64,000 nucleotides of DNA from Bacteroidota bacterium (GCA_023392125.1 JAEVZS010000031.1:38296-102295); one strand, 5' to 3'; positions 15,785 to 26,269 are shown, counted from the stretch's first letter. The notes: generated by a model from the sequence alone, not told the origin. Made by a program: numbers and translations.

Positions 15785-18070
15785 TTAATTACCCTCGATC
15801 TTTTCGGCAATAATAAGTGTAGATGGAATAGATGACAACCAGAGGCTTTTCGACTCTACCAGCTTTCTCCAGCTGTCTGCACTTATAAGCATTAAAGACT
15901 GAGACTTAAGAAACTCTTTGTCAACGACCCGTTCATTCAGAAGATTAATATGGTTGGGCGCTGTCTGCTCAATTGCCCGGATCGCTTCTTTAACTTCCGC
16001 ATGTCTTTTTACTTCACCTACCGCATCCAGCACTGTGATCTGAGCGCCTGAATTACTGATCAGCTTCTGTGCATACTTGATCAGAAACGCATCTTTTTCA
16101 GAAAACACCGGCATAAATACATCACCAGTACCTGTCAGCTCTTTATCAATCAGAATCCCGACCGGCACGGTGCTTTTTGCCAGAATCATTCTTGTTCGCT
16201 CATCAAAAGGAGAATTTTCAAAAAGCTTCTCTTTGCCTGTAACCTGGTTAATCAGTCTGTCCGGGTTGATAAAACGGGTGGTAAAGCCCAGCACTTTACC
16301 CAGCAAACTACCCTCAAAAATCGATTGCCCTATTCCGATCAATAATAAATCGTAATCACCCCGGTTCGCTACTTCCGCGATATCTCCATCAATATTGCCG
16401 GACACTTTGAAAAGAGTAGTAACTTTCTGATTGAGATCTTCTGCTTCTTTTATAATCGGATCGAAGCTTTCTTTTTCATATTCGTCAATATTATAATGAT
16501 GCAGTTCACTGCTCGGAGACAGGTGCATTGCAGTAACAGAGGCATTTTCATTCAGATTTCTGGAGAGGCTGTTGGCGAGCCGCAGCAATGACCTTCCACC
16601 CTGAGGACTGCCAAATGACATCAGGATTTTATACTTGCTGATTGCGCTTATTTCTGCCGGTATTTCAGTCAGCGATGATCTGAACAATTTCATAATCAGA
16701 TCCAGCGCCGGTCCTGTCATCATGGTAGTAACAAGAGCCATAATAACCATCATCGCAAAAATTTCCGGTGTCAGCACACCAAGATCATATCCGATATTGA
16801 GCACTACCAGCTCCATCAGACCTCTTGTGTTCATCAAAGCACCTATCACGAGACTGTCTTTCCAGCCCTGTCCTACAAACCTTGCCGCCAGCGCGCTTCC
16901 GGCTACTTTACCTATTACTGCGACCAGTATGATCATCGCTGTTACCTTCCATAAGTACGGATCATTAAGCAAGCCGATCTGCGTCCTCAATCCCGTAAAA
17001 ACAAAGAATAAGGGCAGTAATAATACCAGAGCAACATCTTCCACCTTCTCGATAAAAAGACTACGGAACTTAACGTTCTCAGGCATGATAGCCCCGGCCA
17101 TAAACGCTCCAAACAGTGCATGGATACCAATCACCTCCGTAGCATAGGACGATATCAGCAAGGTCAGAAAGAAGATGGCAACGATCGGCTTACTGAGATT
17201 TTCCTTCGATGCATGAAGATCTCCAACCCTTTTGAGAAACGGGCGCACCACTTTCAGCATTACCAGCACATACAGCACGGCAAGCATAATAATGTAAATG
17301 GCGCTTACAAATGAGCCTGCTTTCACAATGGCAATCACAGCTGCCAGCAGACACCAGGCGGTAATATCATCAGCAGCTGCACAGGTAATTACCATAGTAC
17401 CTAAGCGTGTTTTATGAATTCCGCGCTCCTGAACTATTCTGGCTAAAACGGGAAAAGCAGTAATACTCATGGCTATTCCCATAAAAAGCCCGAAAGACAA
17501 AAACTGCACATTAGCGGGAGCAAAGGTTTCGTAGACAAAATAAGCCAGTCCTATCCCAAGTGCAAAGGGAAAAATAATACTTGCATGACTGATTACAACC
17601 GCATCATGAGCCTTGTTTCTCAACACATTCAGATCAAGCTCCATTCCGATCACAAACATGAACAGAATAAGTCCTATCTGACTCAAAAACTGCAGATTGC
17701 CCAGCGACTCGGCCGGAAAAAGAGCCGCTGAAAACTCCGGAAAGTACATCCCGACCAGTGATGGTCCAAGAAAAATACCTGCCATGATTTCCCCGACCAC
17801 CGTCGGCTGGCCTATTTTCTTACATATCCATCCAAAAATACGGGCGACCAGGATAATCGCCACTATCTGAGCAAGCAATATGGCAAGCGGATGTCCCAGA
17901 TTATGCATCAGAGCATCTATAAACTCCATCCACTGGCTCCGGTCAGACTGTGGAACGATAATATCTCTTCCTTCCTCCATTTTTATTCCGGAACGAAAGA
18001 TTCCATACATAATCGCTGAAAATCCACCGATAATTGCGATATAAAAAAGTGTGTTCTTATACTTACCCAT
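15785..18070 (-). CDS. Cation:proton antiporter (CPA2/KefB-like) with cytosolic C-terminal domain
   Basis: A 761-residue membrane exchanger. The first ~450 residues form the CPA2 transporter: one extra N-terminal helix, then VGEIMAGIFLGPSLVG, QIGLILFMFVIGMELDL, the ion-site segment TCAAADDITAW (adjacent acidic residues), and NTRGLMELVVLNIG. The remaining ~300 residues contain USP-like halves (GSPQGGRSLLRLANSLSRN; LLIGIGQSIFEGSLLG) that may sense nucleotides. The arrangement recalls plant CHX and bacterial Na+/K+:H+ antiporters. The transported ion cannot be fixed from sequence. Confidence 0.9.
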   Translation of the reverse strand: MGKYKNTLFYIAIIGGFSAIMYGIFRSGIKMEEGRDIIVPQSDRSQWMEFIDALMHNLGHPLAILLAQIVAIILVARIFGWICKKIGQPTVVGEIMAGIFLGPSLVGMYFPEFSAALFPAESLGNLQFLSQIGLILFMFVIGMELDLNVLRNKAHDAVVISHASIIFPFALGIGLAYFVYETFAPANVQFLSFGLFMGIAMSITAFPVLARIVQERGIHKTRLGTMVITCAAADDITAWCLLAAVIAIVKAGSFVSAIYIIMLAVLYVLVMLKVVRPFLKRVGDLHASKENLSKPIVAIFFLTLLISSYATEVIGIHALFGAFMAGAIMPENVKFRSLFIEKVEDVALVLLLPLFFVFTGLRTQIGLLNDPYLWKVTAMIILVAVIGKVAGSALAARFVGQGWKDSLVIGALMNTRGLMELVVLNIGYDLGVLTPEIFAMMVIMALVTTMMTGPALDLIMKLFRSSLTEIPAEISAISKYKILMSFGSPQGGRSLLRLANSLSRNLNENASVTAMHLSPSSELHHYNIDEYEKESFDPIIKEAEDLNQKVTTLFKVSGNIDGDIAEVANRGDYDLLLIGIGQSIFEGSLLGKVLGFTTRFINPDRLINQVTGKEKLFENSPFDERTRMILAKSTVPVGILIDKELTGTGDVFMPVFSEKDAFLIKYAQKLISNSGAQITVLDAVGEVKRHAEVKEAIRAIEQTAPNHINLLNERVVDKEFLKSQSLMLISADSWRKLVESKSLWLSSIPSTLIIAEKIEGN

Positions 18071-18291
18071 AATTCCTCCCTGATATATGCAGAGCTACTT
18101 TTACCCTTCAATCAGCTGATCCGATAGCAAGCCTCTCTTCGTTTAATTTTTAAAAGCCGCATCCGGGTTCAGACACGACCTGCTGATCAGCAATGTCCGT
18201 AAATATACGCAGCAGCTCAGGTCGTTATATCCTGACCGGAAACAAAGGAGTTAAATTTGTAATCAAAGCCCGGAAAATTGTAACAAAAAAA

Positions 18292-19029
18292 TCAGATACG
18301 AACCAGCTTTATAAAATCATTCCGGTATGCATCGCTCAACGTTGCCACTATTGGTTTACCACACGAATCCGATATGGAGGTAGTAATCTCATCAAAGGAA
18401 AAAACTTTTACAATTTTAAAAGCAAGCATCTCTCGTTTATTCACCCTTACAAACTGGTCCACAGGCAAAAGCTTTTTAAGTTTGTCAAAGGAGATATTTT
18501 TGAGCAGTAAACGGGTCCCGTCCTGCATAAGTGCTGTTTTATCTCTGCTATCAGACTCAGAAGCTCTGATATAACAAAGCTGATCAAAAAAAATCAAGGC
18601 CTTGCCCCTGTCTGTATTCAGCTGGATAAAATTCCGTATCGGAGTAGTTGAATCCGTACTGCTCACTCGCTTCAGGGCTTTCTGAACCGCCTGCTGCAAT
18701 CTTTCCCTCTTTACCGGTTTCCGGACATAGTCAACCGCATCCAGATCAAAAGCTTCTGCGGCATATTCCTTATAAGCAGTCGTAAATATCACCATCTTAC
18801 TGTCCAAAAGATCAGCAATCTGCAATCCGTTTACCACCGGCATATTTATATCAAGAATGCACAAATCAAAATCCAGCTCCGGCATTTCTTTTAAAAACGT
18901 TTCGGGGTTATTAAATGCTTTTACAACTTCCAGTTCAGGCAGCTGTTCACATAGCATTTTCAGATACGTAAGCCCTGGAAGCTCGTCATCGAGCAGCAAG
19001 CATTTTAGCTTTGTGTTCAAACAGATCAA
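18292..19029 (-). CDS. LytTR-family response regulator
   Basis: A 245-residue DNA-binding regulator. The receiver domain (1-120) has the acidic pair LLLDDE and phospho-acceptor D60 in CILDINMPVVNG, and ends with YVRKPVKRERL. The LytTR domain (about 145-243) has IRASESDSRDKT, FVRVNKREMLAF and the closing SDAYRNDFIKLV. It overlaps the sensor kinase gene upstream by 44 bases, so the two are translated together as a cognate pair. The regulon is unknown. Confidence 0.93.
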   Translation of the reverse strand: MICLNTKLKCLLLDDELPGLTYLKMLCEQLPELEVVKAFNNPETFLKEMPELDFDLCILDINMPVVNGLQIADLLDSKMVIFTTAYKEYAAEAFDLDAVDYVRKPVKRERLQQAVQKALKRVSSTDSTTPIRNFIQLNTDRGKALIFFDQLCYIRASESDSRDKTALMQDGTRLLLKNISFDKLKKLLPVDQFVRVNKREMLAFKIVKVFSFDEITTSISDSCGKPIVATLSDAYRNDFIKLVRI

Positions 19030-19753
19030 TCTTTAAGTGTGCGATATACACATCGCCTTCTGTAAACCGGTCAAGGCGAAAGTTTTCTTTATATATAATT
19101 CTGAGCCGCTGTTCAAGTGTTTCTGCACCTATCCCTCCTTTCTCCTTCCGGATTCTGGGTTGCTTTGATGAAACCTTGTTTGCAACGGTCAGACTAAAAG
19201 CATTGTCCTTAAATTCAAAGATAATTGAAATAAATGCATCCGGGCTCTGCAGGTCTGCATGCTTGAATGCATTCTCTATCAAATCAATAGAAATAAGAGG
19301 CGCCAGCAGGCGCTGATCCAGCAACGGTTCTGACTCTCTCAGACGAGTTTTGACTTTCAGCTCAAACAGAGGGCTTACCTTTATCTTATTAATCTCAATC
19401 AGATTCAGGGCAAAATCTACTTCTTCCCTGGCTGTTACAAACTTATTGCGGCTTTCATACAAAATATAATCCAGTACATTGGCCAGCTTATCGAGAGCAA
19501 AATAAGTCTGGTACGCATGCGACTGTACCGAATTCAGGATGTTTTTGAACAAATGAGGATTAAGTCTGGACTCGAGCGCTTCCAGCTGGAGATTATTGAT
19601 TTTATTCTCCAGTACGGTAAACCGGGCTTCTGACTCCTTCTTTTTTCTGTCTGATCTTACCAGTTTGATATACAGCACTATGATCAGCGAAGCCATTAAA
19701 GCAACAGCTGCAGGCGCGGCATAAAAAAGAAGATGAGTGGTTGAATCAGACAT
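18986..19753 (-). CDS. LytS/YehU-type sensor histidine kinase
   Basis: A 255-residue kinase with one N-terminal transmembrane helix (about residues 10-30), a coiled coil, and a His_kinase domain in which H67 in RLNPHLFKNILNSVQ is the likely phosphorylated residue. The ATP-binding part has SIDLIENAFKHA (N-box) and KGGIGAETLEQRL (G-box). There is no periplasmic sensor domain, so it may sense through the membrane helix or a partner. It is the first gene of a two-gene unit with the LytTR regulator. Confidence 0.92.
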   Translation of the reverse strand: MSDSTTHLLFYAAPAAVALMASLIIVLYIKLVRSDRKKKESEARFTVLENKINNLQLEALESRLNPHLFKNILNSVQSHAYQTYFALDKLANVLDYILYESRNKFVTAREEVDFALNLIEINKIKVSPLFELKVKTRLRESEPLLDQRLLAPLISIDLIENAFKHADLQSPDAFISIIFEFKDNAFSLTVANKVSSKQPRIRKEKGGIGAETLEQRLRIIYKENFRLDRFTEGDVYIAHLKIDLFEHKAKMLAAR

Positions 19754-19948
19754 ACCTGTATTTTTCCGGTAAAACTATCATTTTTTAGTTTTCTTCAAAA
19801 TCGCCCTCCTGTTACAGAACAGTTCGTTTGTTCCAAAGTGCTCCTGTCAACATAGAATTATCCTTCAAGCTAAACGAAAATAAAATTTGCATATTTTTTC
19901 CGAAATTCTCCCAGGATATCGAATTTGGCGCATTATAACTTCAAATTG

Positions 19949-20317
19949 ATGAAAGGACTTGTCTGTATTCTACTATTGATTCTGTCCAATGCTTTTATGA
20001 CAGTGGCATGGTACGGGCATCTGCGATTTGCGGACATGAAATGGTTCAACAAACTCGGACTTGTCTCCATTATACTGATCAGCTGGGGTATCGCTCTGTT
20101 TGAGTATTGTTTTCAGGTCCCCGCCAACAGGATCGGATTCAGAGAACACGGGGGGCCGTTTTCACTGGTCGAGCTCAAAGTAATTCAGGAAGTGATCACC
20201 CTGTGTATATTTATGGTATTTTCGCTGCTGGTATTTAAGAATGAAACCTTCCGGATAAATCATCTGATCGGATTTGGTTTTCTGGTGCTCGCCGTATTCT
20301 TTATTTTCAAAAAATAG
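19949..20317 (+). CDS. DUF486/DMT-family small membrane protein
   Basis: About 122 residues with four hydrophobic helices. The DUF486 signature is clear: LSNAFMTVAWYGHLRF, ISWGIALFEYCFQVPANRIG, and FSLVELKVIQEVITL. The family resembles half-size drug/metabolite transporters, with unknown substrate. ATG 19949 is preferred; a TTG eight codons upstream would be an alternative. It converges with the beta-propeller gene and the two 3' ends overlap by 11 bases. Confidence 0.85.
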   Translation: MKGLVCILLLILSNAFMTVAWYGHLRFADMKWFNKLGLVSIILISWGIALFEYCFQVPANRIGFREHGGPFSLVELKVIQEVITLCIFMVFSLLVFKNETFRINHLIGFGFLVLAVFFIFKK

Positions 20318-21173
20318 TATCCGTCTGTCCCTTTTGCTTCAGAAGGAATAATCTGCGGTTTTCATTGCTGATAAGACGCCGGATCGGAGACAAATAAATA
20401 ATACTTTCTGCCTGCCCCGAGCGGCCAAAACGAATACAACGTACCGGATTTGAAAAGTTAACTCCTGAGTTCAGCGCGAAATCAAAAATCTTTCCGTAAG
20501 TAAGCAGGCTAAAGGTACGCTGATCCGGACTGATCGCTGCATCGGTTACCATAGAGGATATATAAATACTATCCGCAACCTCCGCCTGATAAACGCCCGG
20601 CTGGTCCGGGAGACGGTATATCTTCACATTTTTGTGCCCTCTGTTTTTGGAGAAAATGTACAGGCTGTCATTGTACCAGAAAAAAGCTTCCGCATCATAA
20701 TTCATCTGCTTTGCCGGCGGAGGAAAACCGGTCTGATCGGCATAGGAAAAATGTATTGTATCCAGCTTCCGGTTTTCAATATTGTATTTGTATATCCGTA
20801 GATTTGTACGACGATTACGGTTATTTCCAAAATCTCCGATATAAAGATTACCGTACGCGTCTCTTGTCAGCGCCTCCCAGTCCACATTAGCTGCCCCCGG
20901 AACAGTTATTGTTTCAAGCAATGCGCCCTCCAGCGATACTCTGTATAACTCGGCTTTGCCTCCGCTGTCATTAAGCCCCCAGAAGGACACGCTGTCGTCC
21001 ATGATCATACCGGAGCATTCACTGAGCTCGGCAGGAAGCTTTCCCGCACGGCTGATTCTTATTTTGTGCGAACCTCTGGAAATCTCATAGTCATTTATTT
21101 TCTTATCAGAAGCACAGGGGCAAAAAAAGCCCCTTACAAAAACATACAATGTAAACAGCTTTAATTTAATCAT
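20307..21173 (-). CDS. Putative lipoprotein with beta-propeller (SdiA-regulated-like)
   Basis: A 288-residue exported protein. The N-terminus MIKLKLFTLYVFVRGFFCPC resembles a lipoprotein signal with a Cys near residue 18-20. The rest has repeated beta-blade-like stretches such as SVSFWGLNDSGGKAELYRV, YGNLYIGDFGNNRN, YDAEAFFWYNDSLYIFSKN and RTFSLLTYGKIFDF. This suggests a six- or seven-bladed propeller like SdiA-regulated/phytase-like proteins, but no catalytic residues are recognisable. Its start overlaps the helicase stop by 8 bases, so both lie in one transcript. Confidence 0.65.
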   Translation of the reverse strand: MIKLKLFTLYVFVRGFFCPCASDKKINDYEISRGSHKIRISRAGKLPAELSECSGMIMDDSVSFWGLNDSGGKAELYRVSLEGALLETITVPGAANVDWEALTRDAYGNLYIGDFGNNRNRRTNLRIYKYNIENRKLDTIHFSYADQTGFPPPAKQMNYDAEAFFWYNDSLYIFSKNRGHKNVKIYRLPDQPGVYQAEVADSIYISSMVTDAAISPDQRTFSLLTYGKIFDFALNSGVNFSNPVRCIRFGRSGQAESIIYLSPIRRLISNENRRLFLLKQKGQTDTIF

Positions 21174-24100
21174 TTAAAAACTGTCTGCTTATTTTCTCTT
21201 TTATCTGTTCACGGCTGTTCCAGTACTCACGGCTGTACACTCTCAGCTGCTGCCAGCTTTTTTCCTTCATATCCAGAGGCAGATAGGCATGTGAGTCCTT
21301 GGCTGATATACTTTGCAAATACAGATTATCGTCGGTAAGTATCAGACCCCTATATTGATTATTCACTTTGAAAGTAAGATCAGCAAAAGGAAACTCCTCT
21401 TCCAGTTCCGCACCTGTGTAGTCATACGTCAGATCATTAAGCTTCGATTTCAGCAGCCAGCCGGCACTGTATCTTGATGTATTGAGAGGCTGTATCCGGA
21501 ACTCTCCCTGAGAAACAGTCCATGAGTATTCAAGGTATTTTTTGAGCATTCGGGGACCCTCGTGACGGGCATTTTCCACATTGAGCTGATGGGGCAGAAT
21601 ACTGCTGACAAGATAGATGGCTTTCCGGGCACGTGTTATGGCTACGTTTAGCCTGTTTTCCCCTCTTGGCGCATTAAGCGAACCAAAATTCATGGACATT
21701 TTACCTTTCTTATCAGGAGCATAGCCTACTGAAAAAATAATACTGTCTCTTTCATCTCCCTGTACATTTTCTATATTCTTGACAAAAAGACTCTCCGGAA
21801 TCAGTATTCCTTTCTGCATAAAACGCTCCTCGAGCAATTCCGCAATCAGTTGTTGCTGCCTGTAGTTGAACGTAACCACTCCGATACTTTCCCCGGGTTC
21901 CTTACCCAGCAGATCAGCCACAAGAGCAACAACTCTTTCTGCTTCCACCATGTTGCTCTGGTCCTCCCATACTCCTTCTGTTTTAATATATTTTATCGGT
22001 GGTTCTTTTTGCTGCACGTCATTAAAATGTGGCAACAGCTGCAGGCGGTTGTTATAGAAATGCTTGTTGGAAAAATGAATCAGCTCCAGCGATCTGCTCC
22101 GGTAGTGCCCTCTGAGCTGTACTTCCATCAGATAGGCGGAAGCAAGATTCAGCAGAGAATCCAGCTCAAGGTCCGGTATTTCGGATTCTTCCTCTTCCCA
22201 GCGTGTCTGGTACAGATCACTGGGGCTTAACTGCTTGTCATCGCCTGTAATAACAATCTGATGCCCCCTGTACATGGCAGGAATACCTTTTTCTGCATAG
22301 CACTGACTGGCTTCATCAAATATGACAAGATCAAACAATGTCTGCATGGGGAATATAGCAGAAACCGACTCCGGGCTGGCCATCCAGCAGGGAATGAGAT
22401 CAAACAACTCGGTATGAAAAGCTGAAATCAGCTTACGGATCGGCCAGATTTTCTTTTTCTTGGTTACCTGATGCCTGAGGTCTCTGTAGGTAACCATATT
22501 ATTCAGCCGGTTATAATCTACGTGCCTGTATGTACGCTCTCTTGTTCTCAGCAGCACAATATCCCTGCTCACATGAAGCTTTTCACGTACTGCCTGTTTC
22601 AGCTCATCTTCTATCTGCTGCATTCTCAGAGAAGCCACCGACCGGAGCACAGGATATTTCGTCTCGATATGATTGATCCATTCAAGTCTGATACTATTTG
22701 CAAACAGTGCAGACAATTGCTCATCCGGCAGGTCCCGGCCATGCTCATAAAGCTTCTTCATAACCGACAGCTCATGGCTGTTCAGACTATGTGTAAGCCT
22801 GTCAAATTCAGCAAGGCTGTCAAAATCCCTTTTGAGTACGGTTTTTAGTTCCAGTGCATATTCATAATCATGCAGAATACGACTGATCTGTCTGGCAGTC
22901 AGAAATTGCATCCAGCGTTTCCGGTCTTCCGGGATTTTTCTCACTACCTCGAGTACCTGAAGAAAACGCTGCCGTAGTTCGGGAAATGTCATTTTAGACA
23001 TGTCCATAAATTCTTTGAGGTTGCGCAGCTCTTTTACCATATCCTTGACAGCCAAGGCAGTATGTGCATCATAAAACCAGTTTTCGAGACGCTCCGGATC
23101 TTTATCTTCCGGAATTTCATACAGCCAGCCCATCTCCTTTAGTCTCGTCAGGTTATGCTCATAATTCATACGATTATCGACCCTTTCGATCATCTTCCGG
23201 AATCCCTCTTTGTCCCAGGCAAGCTGATTGGCGACAAAAACACGCTTTACGGCAAACTTATCGTTGGAAAACAGGCGCCATTTAAACCAGTGAAACGGCT
23301 GCTTTCTGGCATTGGCAGCCTTTTGCAAGGCAATCTGCACGGCTCCCAGCTGCTCACCGGGCAGAGATTCCTCCAGTCCCTCCTCTCTGAAACATCCGAG
23401 AATCTTTTTTTCGCGAATAAGTAATTCATCCGCATCCGTATCTCTTTTGAAATAATGCTGAAAGTGCCTGAATACAACCGGATTATCAAGTATGCTTATA
23501 ATCTGATGAAAAAGCTCTTCACGTCCGGCAAACCATTCACAATCTTCCAGATCAAAGGAAGCGCCGAGAATCTCCCGCAGCTCTTCAGAAACAGCAGCCT
23601 GGTAATAAGGTATTTCATCCAGCAGCTCAAGCATGCTTCGCAAATCCGCCAGCGTAAAATCCCTGAAATCCTTTCGGTCCTCCCACAAGTAATCTTTTTT
23701 CATAAACCGGCGTGCATAAGCAAACCAGGACCGGATCTTATAGGGGAAAGCTTCCAGTTCGGAAGCCTGAAAAAAGTTAAATTCCTGATGCAGATCAATA
23801 GAGGGCTCATCCGGAGAACAGGTCAGATAAAGCTCTTTAACGGACACACCGCATTCCTTTTCATCATAGAGCGCCTGCTTAAACTCCTCAAGCTCCTCTG
23901 TCAGCTGATCTATTTTCCTGCTTGCTGTCAGAAAAGTTCTCTCCAGCTGGATCGAGTCAAGAGAGTTATTCTTGTATTTATACTCATCGAGACGATCAAT
24001 CTGAGACGCAATCTGCGCATATATATGCTGGCGATCGTTTTTAAAATCATGTACCAGCCCGATAAAATCAGAAATTTCTTTTTCTCTGAGTCGCTCGTAT

Positions 24101-25164
24101 ACGACATCAAGTGCTGCCTTTTTCTGACAGACAAGCAGCACTTTCTTGCCACGGGCTATATAATCAGAAATAAGGTTACATATAAGCTGTGATTTGCCGG
24201 TACCGGGCGGTCCGATCACCACCATAGAGTTGCCTTTCTTTACTGCTTTCAGCGCATTTTCCTGTGAAGCATCCACTCTGAACGGCGTAAACGTCTGCTC
24301 CTCTCTGATACGGGTCAGGTACTGAAAAGAATTGGCAACACCCTTATCTTCCTGTATGGTTCTTTTCCAGAAAAATTCTTCAAGATCCGAAACTCCCGGA
24401 TGTTCCAGCAATGCTTCATAGTCCGGCACCAGAAAAGATCCGGCCTGAGGAAAAAGCCCCAGCAATGCTTCCGGAAACAGCTTCAGCTCCCCGTTCTCAT
24501 ACTTTTCCTCAAAATCGGATTTCTTGAATTGTTCAAAATAGGTAAGCTGGTTGGAGAACAGCTCCTGATTGAAATTCAGCTCAAGCGGACTATCTTTTAT
24601 CAGCTGATACAATTGCGTAATAAAAACCTGAAGATCGGTATCAAAATCTTCGAAGGTCATCTCCATAAAGTCATCTTCCAGCCTGACCTTATTGAAATAG
24701 GAATAAGCCAGAAGAAAGCTTTTATTGAAGCTCATAGTTTCTTCTTCTCTCCGTAACAGATACCATTTATTGTCTTCCTGCCGGAGTGTAACAGGGAAAA
24801 AAAGCAGCGGGCAGCGCACCAGGTTTCCATCCTGCAGCCTGCCCCGCACAAAAGGCCAGCCTACATAAAGATCCCTTGCTCCGCGTTCTTCATAGACAAA
24901 ATGCTCTCTTCGCTCAATCCGTCGAAATTTTTTACTCAGCTCATTGGATTTTCCATCCCGGCTGTCGAGCACCCGCCCGACAAAAATTTTCTTTTTCCCG
25001 GATACCAGCTGCCGGATCAGCTCAATAGAAGGAGCATCATTATTATAATTGATTTCGTGCAGATCGAGATCCTGCTCTTTACCCGACTTCAACAGAAGTA
25101 TGGAACGGTTTCCACCCGTCAGATTAGTGAGTTTTTTCAGATAGGACCTGAGGAGCTGATGCAT
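21166..25164 (-). CDS. Large SF1 (Upf1/DNA2-like) helicase with N-terminal DUF4011-like region
   Basis: A 1332-residue AAA/UvrD-type helicase. Walker A is GPPGTGKSQ near residue 316, and Walker B with motif II is VIFDEASQCYAE near 947. Motif III is ITGDDKQLSPSD, motif V is NVQGDERDSIIFSVGYAP and motif VI is NRLNVAITRARKAIYLVSS. The C-terminal ~80 residues (LILTDDNLYL to LRVYSREYW) resemble the tail of Vsr/MTES-type PDDEXK nuclease domains that often close such helicases, but the acidic core is weak. Several of these large helicases belong to phage-defence loci; others are housekeeping. The companion genes are ribD upstream and a propeller lipoprotein downstream. Confidence 0.82.
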   Translation of the reverse strand: MHQLLRSYLKKLTNLTGGNRSILLLKSGKEQDLDLHEINYNNDAPSIELIRQLVSGKKKIFVGRVLDSRDGKSNELSKKFRRIERREHFVYEERGARDLYVGWPFVRGRLQDGNLVRCPLLFFPVTLRQEDNKWYLLRREEETMSFNKSFLLAYSYFNKVRLEDDFMEMTFEDFDTDLQVFITQLYQLIKDSPLELNFNQELFSNQLTYFEQFKKSDFEEKYENGELKLFPEALLGLFPQAGSFLVPDYEALLEHPGVSDLEEFFWKRTIQEDKGVANSFQYLTRIREEQTFTPFRVDASQENALKAVKKGNSMVVIGPPGTGKSQLICNLISDYIARGKKVLLVCQKKAALDVVYERLREKEISDFIGLVHDFKNDRQHIYAQIASQIDRLDEYKYKNNSLDSIQLERTFLTASRKIDQLTEELEEFKQALYDEKECGVSVKELYLTCSPDEPSIDLHQEFNFFQASELEAFPYKIRSWFAYARRFMKKDYLWEDRKDFRDFTLADLRSMLELLDEIPYYQAAVSEELREILGASFDLEDCEWFAGREELFHQIISILDNPVVFRHFQHYFKRDTDADELLIREKKILGCFREEGLEESLPGEQLGAVQIALQKAANARKQPFHWFKWRLFSNDKFAVKRVFVANQLAWDKEGFRKMIERVDNRMNYEHNLTRLKEMGWLYEIPEDKDPERLENWFYDAHTALAVKDMVKELRNLKEFMDMSKMTFPELRQRFLQVLEVVRKIPEDRKRWMQFLTARQISRILHDYEYALELKTVLKRDFDSLAEFDRLTHSLNSHELSVMKKLYEHGRDLPDEQLSALFANSIRLEWINHIETKYPVLRSVASLRMQQIEDELKQAVREKLHVSRDIVLLRTRERTYRHVDYNRLNNMVTYRDLRHQVTKKKKIWPIRKLISAFHTELFDLIPCWMASPESVSAIFPMQTLFDLVIFDEASQCYAEKGIPAMYRGHQIVITGDDKQLSPSDLYQTRWEEEESEIPDLELDSLLNLASAYLMEVQLRGHYRSRSLELIHFSNKHFYNNRLQLLPHFNDVQQKEPPIKYIKTEGVWEDQSNMVEAERVVALVADLLGKEPGESIGVVTFNYRQQQLIAELLEERFMQKGILIPESLFVKNIENVQGDERDSIIFSVGYAPDKKGKMSMNFGSLNAPRGENRLNVAITRARKAIYLVSSILPHQLNVENARHEGPRMLKKYLEYSWTVSQGEFRIQPLNTSRYSAGWLLKSKLNDLTYDYTGAELEEEFPFADLTFKVNNQYRGLILTDDNLYLQSISAKDSHAYLPLDMKEKSWQQLRVYSREYWNSREQIKEKISRQFLND

Positions 25165-25231
25165 AGTATTCTATTAGTTACAGATGCGGATACACAAACC
25201 GTTATTCCGCGAAAATCAGTTATCGTTCCGG

Positions 25232-26269
25232 TCAGGTATTTTTGAAGATATCAAGCCGGTCGGAACGGAGCCATACTGACTCATCAGGAGCCCGACAGTA
25301 CCGTGGAGCAGCAATACCGGAACCAAAATATACTTCATTGGATTTAAACCGGCGGATTTCATCCCAAAGGCCCATACTCAGAAAAGCATTTAAAAGCACA
25401 GCGCCTCCTTCAACGATTACAGACTGGATTTTTCTCTGATAAAGATCCGTCATAAGCTGCCGGAGCTGTTCCGTTCCTTTATCCAATTTAACAAAAATTA
25501 TGTTTCCTGCTATCTCAGACCTGACTTCATTATAACAGATTGTCTGCTGTGTCTGATCAAAAAGCCGGAGATCCGGAGCCAGGCTCAGATTACGGTCAAG
25601 TACGATCCGTACCGGATTTCTGCCGTTCCATTCCCTTACATTCAAGGCCGGATTGTCATAGTGTGCTGTTCTGCCGCCGACCATAACCGCGTCTTCTTCC
25701 GATCGCCATTTGTGTACCAGTGTTCTGGACAAACGGTTACTGATCCACTTGGAACTGTAATCATCTCTTGCAATAAAGCCATCTGCTGTCTCCGCCCATT
25801 TCAGTACAATATAAGGGCGTTGCTTTTGTATACAGGTAAAAAAACGGGCATTGATCTCATAGCCGGTTTGTTCGAGTACCCCGGTCACAACGCCAATACC
25901 AGCCTGTTTTATTAGTTCTATACCTTTTCCATTGACAAGAGGATTAGGATCCGTATTGGCGATAAATACATTTTTAAACGGATACTGAATAATAAGACGG
26001 GCGCAGGGCGGTGTCTTTCCTGTATGCGCACATGGTTCCAGCGTCACGTACATGCTGGCGTCTTTCAACGCTTCTTTATCCTTTACAGCGCTGATCGCAT
26101 TAACTTCCGCATGCGCCTCTCCATACTTTCTGTGCCAGCCTTCTCCCAGAATCTGTCCGTTTTTAACAATTACACAACCAACCAGAGGATTAGGGCTTGC
26201 ATAACCTCTGCCTCTTAGCGCCAGTTCCAGGGCCCTGCGCATATAAAGTTCGTCCTCTCTTGTTACCAT
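25232..26269 (-). CDS. ribD: Bifunctional pyrimidine deaminase/reductase RibD
   Basis: A 345-residue riboflavin-biosynthesis enzyme that deaminates 2,5-diamino-6-ribosylamino-pyrimidinone phosphate and then reduces the ribose. The N-terminal deaminase has the zinc site H53-A-E55 with C80 and C89 (PCAHTGKTPPC). The C-terminal reductase has VVEGG-like VIVEGGAVLLNAFL and MVGGRTAHYDNPALNVR. Other rib genes are not adjacent, as is common in Bacteroidota. It precedes the helicase gene by 67 bases and may share its transcript. Confidence 0.95.
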   Translation of the reverse strand: MVTREDELYMRRALELALRGRGYASPNPLVGCVIVKNGQILGEGWHRKYGEAHAEVNAISAVKDKEALKDASMYVTLEPCAHTGKTPPCARLIIQYPFKNVFIANTDPNPLVNGKGIELIKQAGIGVVTGVLEQTGYEINARFFTCIQKQRPYIVLKWAETADGFIARDDYSSKWISNRLSRTLVHKWRSEEDAVMVGGRTAHYDNPALNVREWNGRNPVRIVLDRNLSLAPDLRLFDQTQQTICYNEVRSEIAGNIIFVKLDKGTEQLRQLMTDLYQRKIQSVIVEGGAVLLNAFLSMGLWDEIRRFKSNEVYFGSGIAAPRYCRAPDESVWLRSDRLDIFKNT

